A DNA stretch of 64,000 nucleotides from Pilaira anomala (taxonomy: Eukaryota > Mucoromycota > Mucoromycetes > Mucorales > Mucoraceae), in the NCBI GenBank assembly GCA_025716855.1, contig JAIXMQ010000025.1:331254-395253 (forward strand). Direction: 5' to 3'. The notes beneath the pieces are model-generated. The model worked only from the letters and a program-made list of their open reading frames with translations. It was not told the DNA's origin and searched no databases. Every line of letters starts with the position of its first letter. The stretch's first letter is position 1. This document shows, piece after piece, positions 47,305 to 59,617 of this stretch. A program made the translations under genes and the position numbers.

Positions 47305-49803
47305 ATGTATTGGAAAAAAGTAGGTTATTTATTGGGAGCAATTGTTACTGTAAGTCAAGCCAAATTACACAGGTATGAGTTTAATATTACATCGGGCCAA
47401 GTCAATCCAGACTGTTCTGTAGGTGTTGAGACGCCACATATCAATGGACAATTTCCTGGGCCGCCCATTTACGTACAAACAGGAGATGAACTTGAAATTA
47501 CAGTAAGAAATAAAATGACTGCATTGAATACAACAATTCACTATCATGGTATTCGACAACTTGGATCTGCCGATTCAGACGGAGTACCAGGCGTCACACA
47601 AGATCCAATTCTGCCTGGTGATTACTACGTTCAGCGGTTCAAGGTAACACAACAAGCAGGTACTTATTTTTATCATGCTCACGTTGGTCTGCAAGATGAC
47701 TCCGTTCAAGGTTCATTCATTGTATATGAATCAGATACGGCTAACCCTAAAAAAGTTCCCGACCATGCATTATTACAAGCTGGTCCATATCGTTACAAGA
47801 AAGACTTGATACTTCAATTATCTGAATGGTGGCATGAACCTTTAGTGAAAAGACAAAGTTATTATACTACAAGTAATTTCGCTTTTGATCGTGGATCGGA
47901 TAGTATTTTGATGAATGGTAGGACAGTTTTTAACGCAACAGAATCTACCAAAGAAAGCTGTCGAGGCTATACTACATTTGATGTGGAACCCAATAGTACG
48001 TATCGGTTACGAGTCATCGGTGCAAATTCTTTTCGTACATTAGCTTTGGCCATTAAAGAACATAATATGACCATGATGGAAGTCGATGGTGGACTCATTT
48101 ATCCGTATCAAACTTCCTACCTTGAGGTCACACCAGGCCAAAGGTTTTCTGTCTTGCTTAAAACTGGAGATCATCCTCCTGGGACTACATTTGCGATTGG
48201 TACAAGCTATCTTTGGCGTCAACGTGGTCGAGGTGTTACAGAAAATGGTTTCGGCTATATTCGGTATGTTGAACATGCAAATGCAACAGATGAAAATAGT
48301 ACGCTCATGTTTAAGCCGGTTATCAAGTATGCTCAAAAAATGGATCCTCTCGAAAGTCGTTTCAAGTCTTTATCTCGTGCTATTAATGCTGCTCGGGAAT
48401 TGAATCAATCTATAAGAAATAATCGAGGTGTAAATAACAAGGAATCCACTAGTGACAAGATAGCCGGTAAACACAATGATCATCATAAAAAAGAGCATAA
48501 GTATTACGATCACGAAGAAGAAGAAGAAGAGGAGGAGGAGGAGGAGGAGGAAGATAGTGATTACGATGAAGAGGATGATGACGACGAAGACGAAGACGAA
48601 GATGAAGAAGATAATGAAGATGAAAAGGACAATCAACAAACTAAAGAGGATGATGAGCAAAATGAAGAATATACTGATCAATATATAGAGAACTATGAGC
48701 GATATGATAAGTATGATGGAGAGTATGGCGGACAATATGAAGAGTATGATGAGCAATATGACGAGTATGATGAGCAATATGACGAGTATGATGAAGATTA
48801 TGAAGATTACGTCTATGGTAGAGGTGATGAGAAGGAATTTCATCATAAAGTACAGCCTGGCAATGCCCCAACTTTAGGTACTGGTGTCAATATAATCGAG
48901 CAAAACAAGAGTTTACAGGATACAACTCCTTGGGGTACAGAAACGAACAGCACGAAACAAAAAATTAGCAACAAACATCCTGACGGTATTACTGTCAACA
49001 ATAGCACTGGAGGTCAACCTAGCACCAATGTTGGTAAAAGTGATCCAAAGGAAAAGACCTATATTGATTTGCCCGTGTTTCCACAATTTGATGAACCTGA
49101 TTGGGTATGGCGCAATTTGAGACCTTTAGAAGAACGTGACCCTATTCTGGATGAAGAAGATGTGCGTACAATTCTATTCCATACTACTACAAAAAAAACA
49201 GCTGACAATATCTCTCACTATGTTATCAATCATCGCCTTGCACCTGTAAGACGTCAAACACTTGTAAATTCATTCGCAAAAATTGAGAACCAAACTTACA
49301 CTGGTGCTATGGATCAATACAATGAAGCCTTGGGTACTTATCGTTTAGAACATAACGAAATTGTGGATTTTGTCTTTCAAAATACAAAGAATGGTGGTGG
49401 TGGTTGTCTCTTACATCCTTGGCATACACACGGACATTCTCATTTTGTAATTGCGTCAGGAGCTGGTACTTATGTTCATGAAACGGACGAAGGTATTCGT
49501 AACTTTGAATATCCTTTGCTTAAAGATACTACAGTTGCCTATCCTTCCGTACCTACAAACGATACAGATGGTTGTGGTTGGACTAAAGTTCGAATTATCG
49601 CTGTAAGTTATATAATCACTAAATAATCGAATTTTCTAACATCACTTTTTTTTTTTATTATTATTATTATTATGTAGGATAATCCTGGTTTCTGGGCAGT
49701 TCATTGTCATATTACAACGCACATGATCCAGGGAAAAATGATTGTTTTAGAAGAAGCGCCTGAACTTATTTCAAAATATAACTTATATCCACGTATCCAT
49801 TAA
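47305..49803 (+). CDS. Multicopper oxidase with large acidic/tyrosine-rich insert
   Basis: Secreted copper oxidase of the laccase/ascorbate oxidase/ferroxidase class, coupling one-electron oxidations to reduction of O2. Exons 47305-49602 and 49678-49803 give 807 residues, about 200 more than usual. A signal peptide (MYWKKVGYLLGAIVTVSQA) is followed by cupredoxin domains. Copper motifs are complete for the trinuclear centre: HYHG (H79, H81), YHAH (H124, H126), HPWHTHGH (H704, H707, H709, H711) and HCHITTH (H775-H781). The type 1 axial position, ten residues after C776, is Lys786 with Met787 next, instead of the usual Leu/Phe/Met. Between domains 2 and 3 (~355-590) lies a low-complexity insert: basic and His-rich, then poly-Glu/Asp (~400-450), then EYDEQYD-type repeats (~465-500), then a Ser/Thr/Asn-rich linker. 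Many N-glycosylation sequons occur. Substrate cannot be told from sequence. Confidence 0.92.
48501..48815 (+). repeat. Acidic codon runs and EYDEQYD tandem repeat
   Basis: GAA/GAG and GAC/GAT runs (48512-48640) followed by a degenerate 21-nt repeat coding EYDEQYD and variants (about 48690-48815), all in frame in the oxidase gene. Length is expected to vary between strains. Confidence 0.85.
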
Positions 49804-49887
49804 ATAATATAATAAATAATTCCGTATTAAAAAAGACTACTTTTTTTTTTATTTTATTTTTTTTATACAAAATCTAAGTTTAAAAAT

Positions 49888-50559
49888 CTAATCCTCTTCC
49901 ATAGCATCATCATTCTTATTCTTTTTTTGTTTGGCTTGTTCACCAATAGCTATTAAGAAAGATTCGACACTGTTACCAGCAGAAGGATCTAATCCAAGTT
50001 GAGATAATAAAGGACCTAATTGACCTGTAGCAAGTGCAGCACTTAAACTCTGTAAAGCTTGACTGAATTGAGGACTTCTCACCACTTGACGTACTTCTTC
50101 TACAGATCTTTCGGATTCTTCAGGTAAAAAGGGGAATAAAGAAGCACAGATTTCAGGGTCGTTTAAAAGTGGTGTCAAGGATTGAGAAGTTAAGACATCA
50201 CTTAATGAAATAGGTGTCGCTCCTTCTATATATATACATATATATTTCACATCAATATACAAAATCGTTCTATTACATCAATTACACCCTCATAAAAAAA
50301 AAAACTTACCATTAGGTCGAATATTAGCAAGAATTTGTCGAAGTTGGTCCAATTGTTCGTTTGATTGTTCTGGTTGGTTCGTATTAGAAGCGGGAGTCTC
50401 AGTAACAGGAGTGACATCAGCGGCAGGAACAGCAGCAGCAGCAGGTGTACTGGTAGGTGGGGCAGGTGCTGCTGTCACAGTACGAGGTGCGGGAGGTGTG
50501 TTAGCTTCAGGTTCATCTTGTGAACCAATATTCCTATTTTAAATAAAATCGTTTTTAGT

Positions 50560-50608
<49 letters not shown>

Positions 50609-51388
50609 TTTTCATTGTTGTATTTAAAAGCTCAACTTACTCGTTCATACTATTAAGAAATTGTAACAAGTTCTCAGGAGTCAAATTGGGATCTTTAAAA
50701 AGGGAGAGTTAGGGTTTCGATACAGGACATATATTTTATTTTTTTATTTTTACCTTGACTTTCAGCATCGTTTAAAAGACGCATTAATTCGTCATGAGAA
50801 GCAGATTCGTCTAATTCAGAAGAAATATTCATACCTGCTTCAGGATCACGAATTAACTCATTGACACGTTCAACCAACTCATTATCTTTTTCTTCATTCT
50901 TATTTTGCATCCAATAAAAATGAGTTTCGTTGGAGGTTTTGAACTTTAAGATATATACACGACCTGTTGTACATTCCTCAACTCGCTTGAACTCGGCCTC
51001 GTCAGAGAAAATAATCATATCCTAACAATAAAATTAGTTTATTTCCACAATAGTTACTTTTTGGGTTTGCTTACGTCTTCAGGAGTACTATTGTTTTTAC
51101 GTTCTTTCCAATACAAGTGTAATAATTGATCATCACCCTATTATAAAGAGTATAAGTATATACGCGTAACAACAAGATCAATACTTTTGTGTTGCCATCT
51201 ATTTATTTACCTGATCCATATAAAGTTTACTGATAGACTTTTTAGTTACAAAGTTTTTTTTTTTTAGATATATTTTTTGCTTACCCTTTTCTAGTATCTG
51301 GCTTGATCCAGGAGCCTTCTACAATACATTTTCCGGCGTTAAACTCGACAAGATAAGAAGCTGTAGGTGCAGTTGGGAATAAGCTCAT
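49888..51388 (-). CDS. RPN13: 26S proteasome ubiquitin receptor Rpn13
   Basis: Subunit of the 19S regulatory particle that binds ubiquitin through an N-terminal Pru domain and recruits the deubiquitinase Uch37 through a C-terminal DEUBAD domain. The start at 51388 gives MSLFPTAPTASYLVEFNAGK with CIVEGSWIKPDTRKG. Later exons give DDQLLHLYWKERKN, EDDMIIFSDEAEFKRVEE and RVYILKFKTSNETHFYWMQ, the Pru core. A Pro/Ala/Thr-rich linker follows (50290-50540), then the DEUBAD helices (ISLSDVLTSQSLTPLLNDP, ASLFPFLPEE, LLSQLGLDPS) and an acidic tail with a basic patch (KQKKNKNDDAMEED). About six exons; the small one near 51220-51255 (SISKLYMDQ) is the least certain. Convergent with the oxidase gene, 84 bp between stops. 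Confidence 0.93.
50565..50601 (+). repeat. (CT)n microsatellite in RPN13 intron
   Basis: Eighteen or so CT dinucleotides in the intron after the Pru/linker exon; on the gene strand it is a GA repeat. Confidence 0.9.
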
Positions 51389-52395
51389 TTTAGAAATAAA
51401 AGCGAATAAAAAAAAAAAAAAAAAGGTTTAACAAATGCTCTTTTTTAATCCATAGAAATGACGTATTTTTTTTTTTTTTTTTAGTTTTGGGAGATGATCT
51501 TATTGGTTGAAAGATATCTTCTATTGCCTTCAATTTTTTAAATATGAAGTCCCGGTCTTAATTATTCTCTTCCCAAGTATAAAACCTGACAAAAGTAGGA
51601 AGCCAGAGGATCCAGCAGCAGCTTTCGTTCTAACATGACGCACCATTGAAGTGCCGCGATAAAAAAAAAGCATGCTTTTGGTCTTTGAAGTTCCTGACTG
51701 TGGTGTAGATGAGTTTATGTGATGCCTTTGAGCTTTATGCGTTAACCAAAGGCTTCATAGAGCTAATATTGTACTTATAATTTATCAACTGTATCAGTTC
51801 AAGTTTAGTTGTAAATAAAAACAAATATTTTTCTAATTGATTTTTGCAATGAATTAAAGATATATATAAAAGAAAAAAAAAAAAAGCCTACTGCGTGGTT
51901 AACTAGGATAAACGTCAAGACACATAAATAATAATAGTAAAAAAAAAAAAGAAAGCCTACATAGCTGTATTGTTGGGGGAAATCTTAAGGGGAAACTTAT
52001 TGATGGTACATAAAGACAAGGCACTTTAACAAAAAAGAATGATTTTATTTATGTATATCACAACATGTCAAAGGAAATTAAGTTTAATCTGGACTTTTTG
52101 TTTATTGCCTTTTTTTTTTTTCTTACAACAGAGATGGTGTCTTTCCAGTAAGTAAAATGTCATATAGCAAAAGTTCCTACGAGTGTTTCAATTTGGATAT
52201 CACTTGTCTAAATTTAAAAGAAATAGTAATTTGTGAAATATATCGCCCTCATGAAGATATAAGAGGGATTTTTTAGCCTCATTCATAACTAAAAACTTTC
52301 TGCTTTTTATCCATTATATAATAATTATTTTATTTAATAAGAAAAGGTTTTCTTAACACATGGGGGGGGGGAGGGTTTATATCTGCAATACATCT
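51389..52395. other. Intergenic region between RPN13 and CHD1
   Basis: About 1 kb with no supportable gene on either strand. It contains poly-A/T runs (51409-51424, 51468-51482, 52110-52120), two nearby copies of an A-run followed by AAAGCCTAC (about 51883 and 51952), and a G-run of about ten at 52363-52372 just beyond the CHD1 stop, notable in such AT-rich DNA. Confidence 0.55.
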
Positions 52396-55300
52396 TTAGA
52401 GACGTCTGTCTCGGTTGGTTCGGCTACAATCTCGGTTATAAGGATTGTAGCGACTACTGATACTGTTGCTCTTTCGATCACGACGATTGTGATCATCACC
52501 ACTCTTACAGGGGGATCTTCTTCGACCATCTCTACTGCTTCGATCTTCCCTGTTACTTTGGTCTTCTCTGTTACTTCGTTCATCGTGACTACTTCTGTTA
52601 CCTCTACTACTTCTATCGTCTCTACTACCTCTGTCATATCTGCTGTTTCTGTCATATCTACTATTTCGGTCATATCTACTACTTTTGTCATATCTACTAT
52701 TTCTTTCATATCTACTACTTTTGTCATGTCTACTACTTCTGTCATCTCTATTACTTCGATTATGAGAATGATGACTGCGGCTATTTCTTCTAGAAGAGCT
52801 TGATGACTTTTGCGAGCTTAGATCTATATGACTACTACTACTACTATTACCATTATGGCTTTGAGTTGCAGTTGAACCAGAAGTACTTGTTTTTGTTGCA
52901 CTTGGTTTTGTTGTGGTTGTAGAACTTGATGCTACTAATTTCTCATATACGTTCATAATTTCGTTATGTGAAACGTTCACACCAGGCCAGAACTTTGCTG
53001 TATATATCCATAGATCTCGTTTTAAGTTCGTGTCTCCTTTATGTTCTGTTGCCTGCTTATCAATAAATTGTCCAATTGGAGCTAGACACTCCTTGATAAT
53101 ATGTGCTTTACGCACTCCTTCTTCTTTGACAGAATCGTCACGAAGTCGAATCAAGTAATGCTTTACTGATCGCATTGTAGAGTAAAATGACTTTTCATCG
53201 TAGTCTTCATATGATCGTACAGGCGTTTTATCATCTTTTTCAACTCGTTTATGGGAAGGTCTGGGTACATCATCTAAAGTGCGTGAAGATCTTTTTCTAG
53301 AAGAGAAGGATGTGGCTGATGAGCTATGCTCAGGTATACTGCCATGTAAATCATTTTTCAATCTATCTTCTTCCGCTAAGATCTTCATCATTTGTTCTGC
53401 TCGTCTAACTAAGTGAATAGCTTTTGGCGTCTTCTTCTCATCTGAATCTTTTCCTCCAATGAAGAATTTATCGCTTAATCCAAGTGGTTTATCTGCTTGG
53501 ATGGCAGACCAAGACCCAAACCCGTGCTCATGTACACCGACCAGTAGCATCGCATCTTCTTTATCACCCCAATTGCACGACCAGCCTTGCACCCGTTTAG
53601 CTCCAGTAGATACACGAAACTTATATTTGTCATTCACAGAGTTCAATCTTCTAGCGAGAATCTTCATATCATGATGCCTTTGAAATATTTGGCCTGCATT
53701 GACACTTTGAACATCATGCCATGTAAATAATATAGCTTTCTGTTTGGTATGTCGCAATTCACGTAACAAGACCTCTTCAGATACTTCAACACCTTTAAGT
53801 GAGCTATCATTAGCTTCAGCTTGTTTACGAACCTTTGCTCTACATTCTTGAATTAGGTCATAGTATAAATTCAAGATGGTATCTTTATCCTTTTGGCCAA
53901 GATCGAAATCTGAAACTGCATCATCATATCTGGCTTCGAGATCACCGTACTTTAATACGGCTCTTGTGATGGCTCTTCTGTCACGTTCAGATAATTCATT
54001 CGGGATACCAGAGGCAGCTTGTCTTCTTCTAGAAGAACCTTGACCTGGGACAGCTGTCTTTCTTCTTCTTTTACCTAATTGTGTACTTCCATCTTCCTCT
54101 TCCTCTTCTTCTTCATTCATATGCTCATCATACACAATTCTTCTTTTTGCTGCACGATCGTATAGTACAGTTTGTTGATCTTCAACCTTTTGTTGTTCCT
54201 GTGCTACTTTTTCAATTTCTTCGGATGGTATAATATCTTCCCATCTAAGATCATTTGCAGTACCACCATAGTCCGTAATTTTAAACTGGGCCAAGAAATC
54301 ATCGGACCCTAAAGCACTGTCATCTGCATTCTCTGTCTCGGTTTGTTCAGCTCTCGCTAAAATATCATCTAAATCCATATCGTCCAACTTTTCGTTGTTA
54401 TCAGAGGTTTGAAACATATTTTGTGCACCAAACTTGAGAATAGCACTTAATTCGTCTTTATTGAATGGTAAATCCTTATTTTTACCTGTTGCTGTCTTGA
54501 GTGATTGGGATGCAGCAATATTTTGTTCTTGTTCAGTTAATTGACCCGAGGTATCCATTCGTTTAATGATACAGTATTCGAGGACCATCTTTCGTTTGGC
54601 ACGTTCAATGATATCCTCTTCCATGGTTTCCTTGGTAACGAATCGATAAACATTAACTGATTTGGTTTGACCAATACGATGTGCACGAGACATGGCTTGT
54701 AAATCATTCTGTGGGTTCCAATCACTATCAAAGATAATGACAGTATCTGCCGTAGTTAAATTAATACCCATACCACCAGCACGTGTAGACAAGATGAAAG
54801 CAAAATCTGGACTATTTGGAGCATTATAATGCTCAATTGCCTTATTTCTGTCTTCTGGCTTCATGGAACCATCTAATCTTTGAAAGGTATGCCCACGTAG
54901 CGTCATATATTCAGAAAGGATATCCAACATCATGACCAATTGAGAAAAGATCAAGACACGATGACCATTCGATTTCAAGCGAGTTAATAATTTATCCAGC
55001 AGTACCATTTTTCCACTGTTCTCGATTAAACCTTTCAAACGTGTGACTCTACTCATTGACATTTCTTCTGTGTTTGGAAAAAGATAAGGATGGTTACTGG
55101 CTTTTTTCAATTCGATTGCAATATTTAACCATTGTTTCTTATTTTCTCCACTTCCATTTAATAAATCAAAGTTTTTTGTCAAGATATGCTTATAGTATTC
55201 CTTTTGTAAGTTGCTCATTTCCACACGCAATATACGTTCGGATTTATTAGGTAATGACTTTTCTACATCCTTTTCAATCGACGTAACATGATTCGTTTAA

Positions 55301-57503
55301 TACTATCGTGTAGTGATGAAATCTTTTCTTCTTGATGAACATCTTCTACATCAATTTCTGTGTATTCAGTCATATCCATTTTTGGGTTAAGGAAACTAAC
55401 CAAAGCTAATAATTCTTTGACATTATTTTGAAGTGGTGTACCAGTAATTAATAATCGATTAGCAGTTTGGAAGCTACTGAGTGCTTCATATAATTGTGAC
55501 TCTGAGTTCTTTAATCGATGGGCTTCATCCCACTGCTAGATATTTCCAACGAATACCTTGTAAGAAATCTTTATCTTTTCAATACAATTTCATAGGTAGT
55601 GATCAATACATTAAATTTGAAGTGATTCGTTCCTTTCACATAAAATTCATTGTCTCGAATGACTTCACGTGCTTGAGGGTTACCTAAATAACATAATACG
55701 TTCATTTGAGGTGCCCATTGTTTAAATTCTTGCATCCAATTATCTGATGTAGAAAGTGGTACTACAACCAAGAAAGGACCATAGACATTACAGGTATTAT
55801 AAAGTGCATTTAAAAAACTAATGGTTTGAACCGTCTTTCCTAAACCCATTTCATCTGCCAAAATACCATTTTCATCACGACTCCAAAGCCAATACATCCA
55901 ATTGACACCATGTAATTGATAGTCACGTAATTCACACCATTAATATAGGCAGGTTTTTTTTGAATGCTTTGAATTCAGGTCTCTTTTGTTTCGGGTATGT
56001 CATGGATCGATGTGGTATAAGCGTGTTTTCTTCACGTTCCAAATATTCATCGATTTTAACCTGATATTCATCTGAAATTGCTTCTTCTTCTTCCCAAGTA
56101 CATTCATCATAATGAAGTCTTCTCCATTTTACAAGGTATTCAATAGTTCCTGGACTACCTCTTCGAGAAATTACTCGCTCAACTGTCTTCCAATCGTTGA
56201 TTTCATCGACGACGTGAGATATTCAATATCTTGTTGTTCGATCTCTTCTTTTGTTGTCTCATCATGTTGTCGAATATAGGCTTCTTCTTCAATACGATTG
56301 CGAATGTATTTTCTACTTTACGAAATCCTTTGACTGATTTCAAGTAAGAAATTCCCATGTATTGTGAATATGTGACAAGATTTCCATTTAATTAATACAA
56401 GTTTGTTCTGGGTCATCTGAGTCATCTATTTCATTAATAAGTATAGTATTTTTTTTTTTTAAAAGAAAAAGTAATTACCTGCTGCACTTTCTTTTTTGCG
56501 TGATCAAGTACACTTTCAATTATTTCTTCTTCTGATCAGTACTGGGTTGGTATATGCATCATTTGTTTCATCATCAGAGACTCCCACATCTCTGTATCAT
56601 CTTCATTGTAATTTTTGTCTTACGACTACGAGTAGAGTGACGTGCATAATCACTTGGAGAAATATTACCTACAAAAGAAAAAAAAAAGTTAGTATCAATT
56701 CTCTTTCTCTCTGTTATAAAACAATTCATATATATTTACCTTGTTGTTGTGTTTGACGACGGGCTAAACGATTACGTCTAGTATTTTTCTTTGGCACACT
56801 TCCCCAATTATCATCTGAGTTATCATCACTCTCATCTTCTTCATGATTTGAAATATCTGTCACATTATAATCTAAAAAAGCAAAAAGATTATTTAATATT
56901 GTTGTTGTAAGCACAGATTTCAAAAAAAAAAAAAAAAAAAAAATACTTTACGACTGCTATTTTTTCTTGTTCTAGTAGTTGAATGATAAGTGGAAGGTGG
57001 TGGTGAATTGCCATAATTATCGTCAGAACCACTTTCATTTACATCTTCATCTGTAGTAAATGTTGCCTCTTCTGAATCATCACCAACCTAATCATAAAAT
57101 ATATAAATTAGTTGTATTAAATAAACAACTAATAAAGAAAAAAACTTACAGTTGAAATAGATTTATCTTTTTGTCTATTTGATCGACGCAAACAATATAA
57201 GTCTGGGTCATAATAACTATCTTGTTGTTGTTGATGAGGATGATGTTGTTCATGTTCCATATCATGGTCTTCATCCATATCTTCGTCTTCTTCTGGTAAA
57301 TTTTGCTCATTACTGCTTAAATCATCTCCAGAGAATCCAAAAGGTGAAGGAGAACTTTGTGGGGATAATAAGTTCTCATCATCAGTTGTAAAGGGTTGAG
57401 GTGGATCAGAATAACTAACAGAATGTGTCTGTTCAATATCTGAATAGTCTTCTTGTTCAGATTCTGAATCAGTAAAGATAGCGTTACTATGGGTACGAGT
57501 CAT
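52396..57503 (-). CDS. CHD1: Chromodomain helicase DNA-binding protein Chd1 (5' half with frameshifts)
   Basis: ATP-dependent nucleosome-spacing enzyme linked to transcription elongation. From ATG 57503: acidic N-terminus with [10 protein letters not shown], tandem chromodomains (YNEDDTEM ... SWSHIHNTW ... [19 protein letters not shown]), SNF2 ATPase ([39 protein letters not shown]), helicase C ([51 protein letters not shown]), SANT-SLIDE DNA-binding region ([15 protein letters not shown]) and the CHCT domain ([15 protein letters not shown]). It ends in a Ser/Arg/Tyr/Asp-repeat tail. The 3' half (52396-55230) is one open frame of 944 codons. Between about 55270 and 56640 I count about ten single-base gains or losses, mostly in short homopolymers, always inside conserved motifs that read on in the next frame. 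Consensus error is the likely cause. Confidence 0.92.
52530..52760 (-). repeat. SSRYDRN-type tandem repeat in CHD1 tail
   Basis: Degenerate 18-nt repeats coding S-S-R-Y/D-D-R units at the C-terminus of Chd1. The antisense strand shows a long Ser/Thr/Ile/Val frame, which is a shadow. Confidence 0.85.
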
Positions 57504-57608
57504 AATAAAAGCTGTATGTATAATGTATGTATGTTTTCCTATTTTAAATTTTATGAATACGCGTTTTTATTTTATTTTTTAAATAAGGTTTAGATAGATA
57601 TTTATATA

Positions 57609-57610
<2 letters not shown>

Positions 57611-57667
<57 letters not shown>
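57611..57667 (+). repeat. Very long poly-T run
   Basis: About 57 consecutive T, the longest homopolymer in the window, lying between the divided ends of CHD1 (start) and GWT1 (stop). Length is probably not reliable in the assembly. Confidence 0.9.
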
Positions 57668-57670
<3 letters not shown>

Positions 57671-57956
57671 TTTTTTTTTTTTCTTTTAAGAAAAGCAATG
57701 TGTTCGTGAATATATAAAAAACCGTGATATAAATAAAAACCTTTTCTTTTTTAAATATTATTATATGTACGTTGTAAAAAAAAAAAGGAAATGTAGAAAG
57801 GTTTTTTTTAAAAGAATGTAATGTACAATATAAAAAAAAAAAAAAAAAGGAAAGGAAAGAAAGAAAGAAAAAAACAAAGTGAGATGACTGTTTTTTTTAT
57901 TTACTTTTTTTTTTTCGAAAAAATATTTTCGTTCAGTAGGGGTTGTTTAAAAAAAC

Positions 57957-59069
57957 TCAGAATTTTATTCTTAATTGATACTTTCTCCACATTATCCAAG
58001 GTACTAGTGTCACAATGAACATGTAGATTGTATTTATCAGCATAGCTGTAATATCATTAGCATAGATTGTTCTATAACTTAAGTTTATACTGCCTGTCAA
58101 TATATTGGCCTAATAAAGAAAAAAAAAAAGTTATTTTAAAGTGTGTGGTTTTAAGAGACTGTTCCATTCTATTTACCAATAAGAACGTAAATAATCCATT
58201 TGTGTTAATTGCATCTAACAGAGCTGGTCCTCTTCCTTTCACTCTTTGTCTCCATTCAACTACCACAAGTGCTGAAATCAACGATAAATTGAACGCAATC
58301 ACCCAAAGTACATAGGGTAAATTAGCCTGCAGAAAGAAAAGAAAGAGATAATTATTAAAAAACCAAAAAAAAAAAAAATAAAAATAAACTTTACCATTCT
58401 ACGTGATACATAGTAACCAGGGTATAAGTCTACCCACAACCCAAACAAGATCCACATCAAAGCACTATACATACTCAACTGAACACTCAACTGTTGAATG
58501 TCAGATTTATTCTGTACACCAAACCATCTGGATACTTTTGAGCTAGAGATATCCTTTTGAAATATAGTCAAAACCACACTCTAGACCCATCAAAAAAATC
58601 CCAAGATACCCAAAGAAACTACAGATCCCTTCTTTGTTAGCACTCACTAATCCAACGCGTGGTGCATTTAATATCCAATCTTGCAATCCATGACACAACA
58701 CCACTTGAATAACAGAAACCAACATGCCTAGTACTGAAAACGATACAAATCTTCTACATGTTCCTACAAGTGTCACAAACGGTGGTAAAAACCCCAGGCG
58801 TGAAAAAGAAATTCCAATGAAGTCCATACTCTGAATTATGCTCTTGATAATTCACTCCCTTGGTTAAAACCCAATCGTGCAAATCCCAATACAAGTATAG
58901 GGAAACGCGGATCGAATGGATTTCATCATGGATTTTATAATACTTTCGTTTTTCTTATCATTCAAGTAGGCTCGAGATGCAACGATACCAGATGAAAACA
59001 CAAATGATCCTACACCCACATCCATCTATTTTTTTTCTATCTTAGACTTTTTATAATCTCTATATATTT

Positions 59070-59100
<31 letters not shown>

Positions 59101-59617
59101 TACCAAGGAAGTACCAAATGTTTCGACTTTAGCAAATCGTCTTGGAAATACTTGAAAATCAACTGCTAAAATAGCTATGCAAGTAGATATCATTGTACCT
59201 GGCACGATACACTGTTAAAAAGACTTGGGTCCGCTCTCTTCTTTCTCTTTTTCTTTCTTCTCATCTTCTCCTTCTCGACCAAGGTAAAACCCATGGTTCC
59301 CATCCCAATCGTAACCCAAACAGCATAATCTGCAACAAAAGTTAAGCACGATAAAATGGGAACCACATAAATAAGAAATTGTGTAATGAACGAGTCTTCC
59401 TTAATATACTTGGTTTGTACTAAAGAGGTCCATAACATATGAGAACTCTATCTTTGAGAAAAGTTTATAAGTATCGCGTTTGTGTTTTAAAGAAAAAAAA
59501 AAAGAAACTTACCACAAGTGACGCACATACGACACTTATTTCATGGACACTTCCGCCTGTACAGTTAGCTACATGAGCTTCTTTTGCCAACTTGTACGAC
59601 TCTTCACTAATCGTCAT
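57957..59617 (-). CDS. GWT1: GPI inositol acyltransferase Gwt1/PIG-W (frameshifted)
   Basis: ER membrane enzyme that acylates the inositol of GlcN-PI early in GPI-anchor synthesis. From ATG 59617: [28 protein letters not shown], then helices ([21 protein letters not shown]). A block [40 protein letters not shown] is strongly diagnostic. Later come GFARLGF and GVHWNFFFT-like parts (only readable across frames), [11 protein letters not shown], a helix ([20 protein letters not shown]) and the C-terminal [25 protein letters not shown] to a TGA at 57957. Introns at about 58328-58394, 58117-58180 and 59026-59103 are recognisable. At least five single-base insertions break the frame (near 59201, 58901, 58844, 58797 and 58571). 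GPI synthesis is essential in fungi, so a real null allele is unlikely and sequence error is preferred. Confidence 0.88.
59077..59100 (+). repeat. (CT)n microsatellite in GWT1 intron
   Basis: About twelve CT dinucleotides within an intron of the GWT1 gene, just before its donor-side exon. Confidence 0.85.

Noticed and set aside
48370..48871. 158-codon minus-strand frame of Ile/Leu/Val resembling a membrane protein, plus a 76-codon His-rich one
   Set aside because: Reverse reading of Glu/Asp/Tyr codon repeats of the oxidase gene; hydrophobicity is a by-product of the antisense of GAA and GAT codons.
52360..52803. 147-codon plus-strand Ser/Thr/Ile/Val-rich frame resembling a mucin
   Set aside because: Antisense of the RS/RD repeat tail of Chd1.
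55250..56640. CHD1 as a true pseudogene
   Set aside because: The other ends of the gene are intact, errors are single-base and homopolymer-associated, and neighbouring genes show the same errors; consensus error is preferred.
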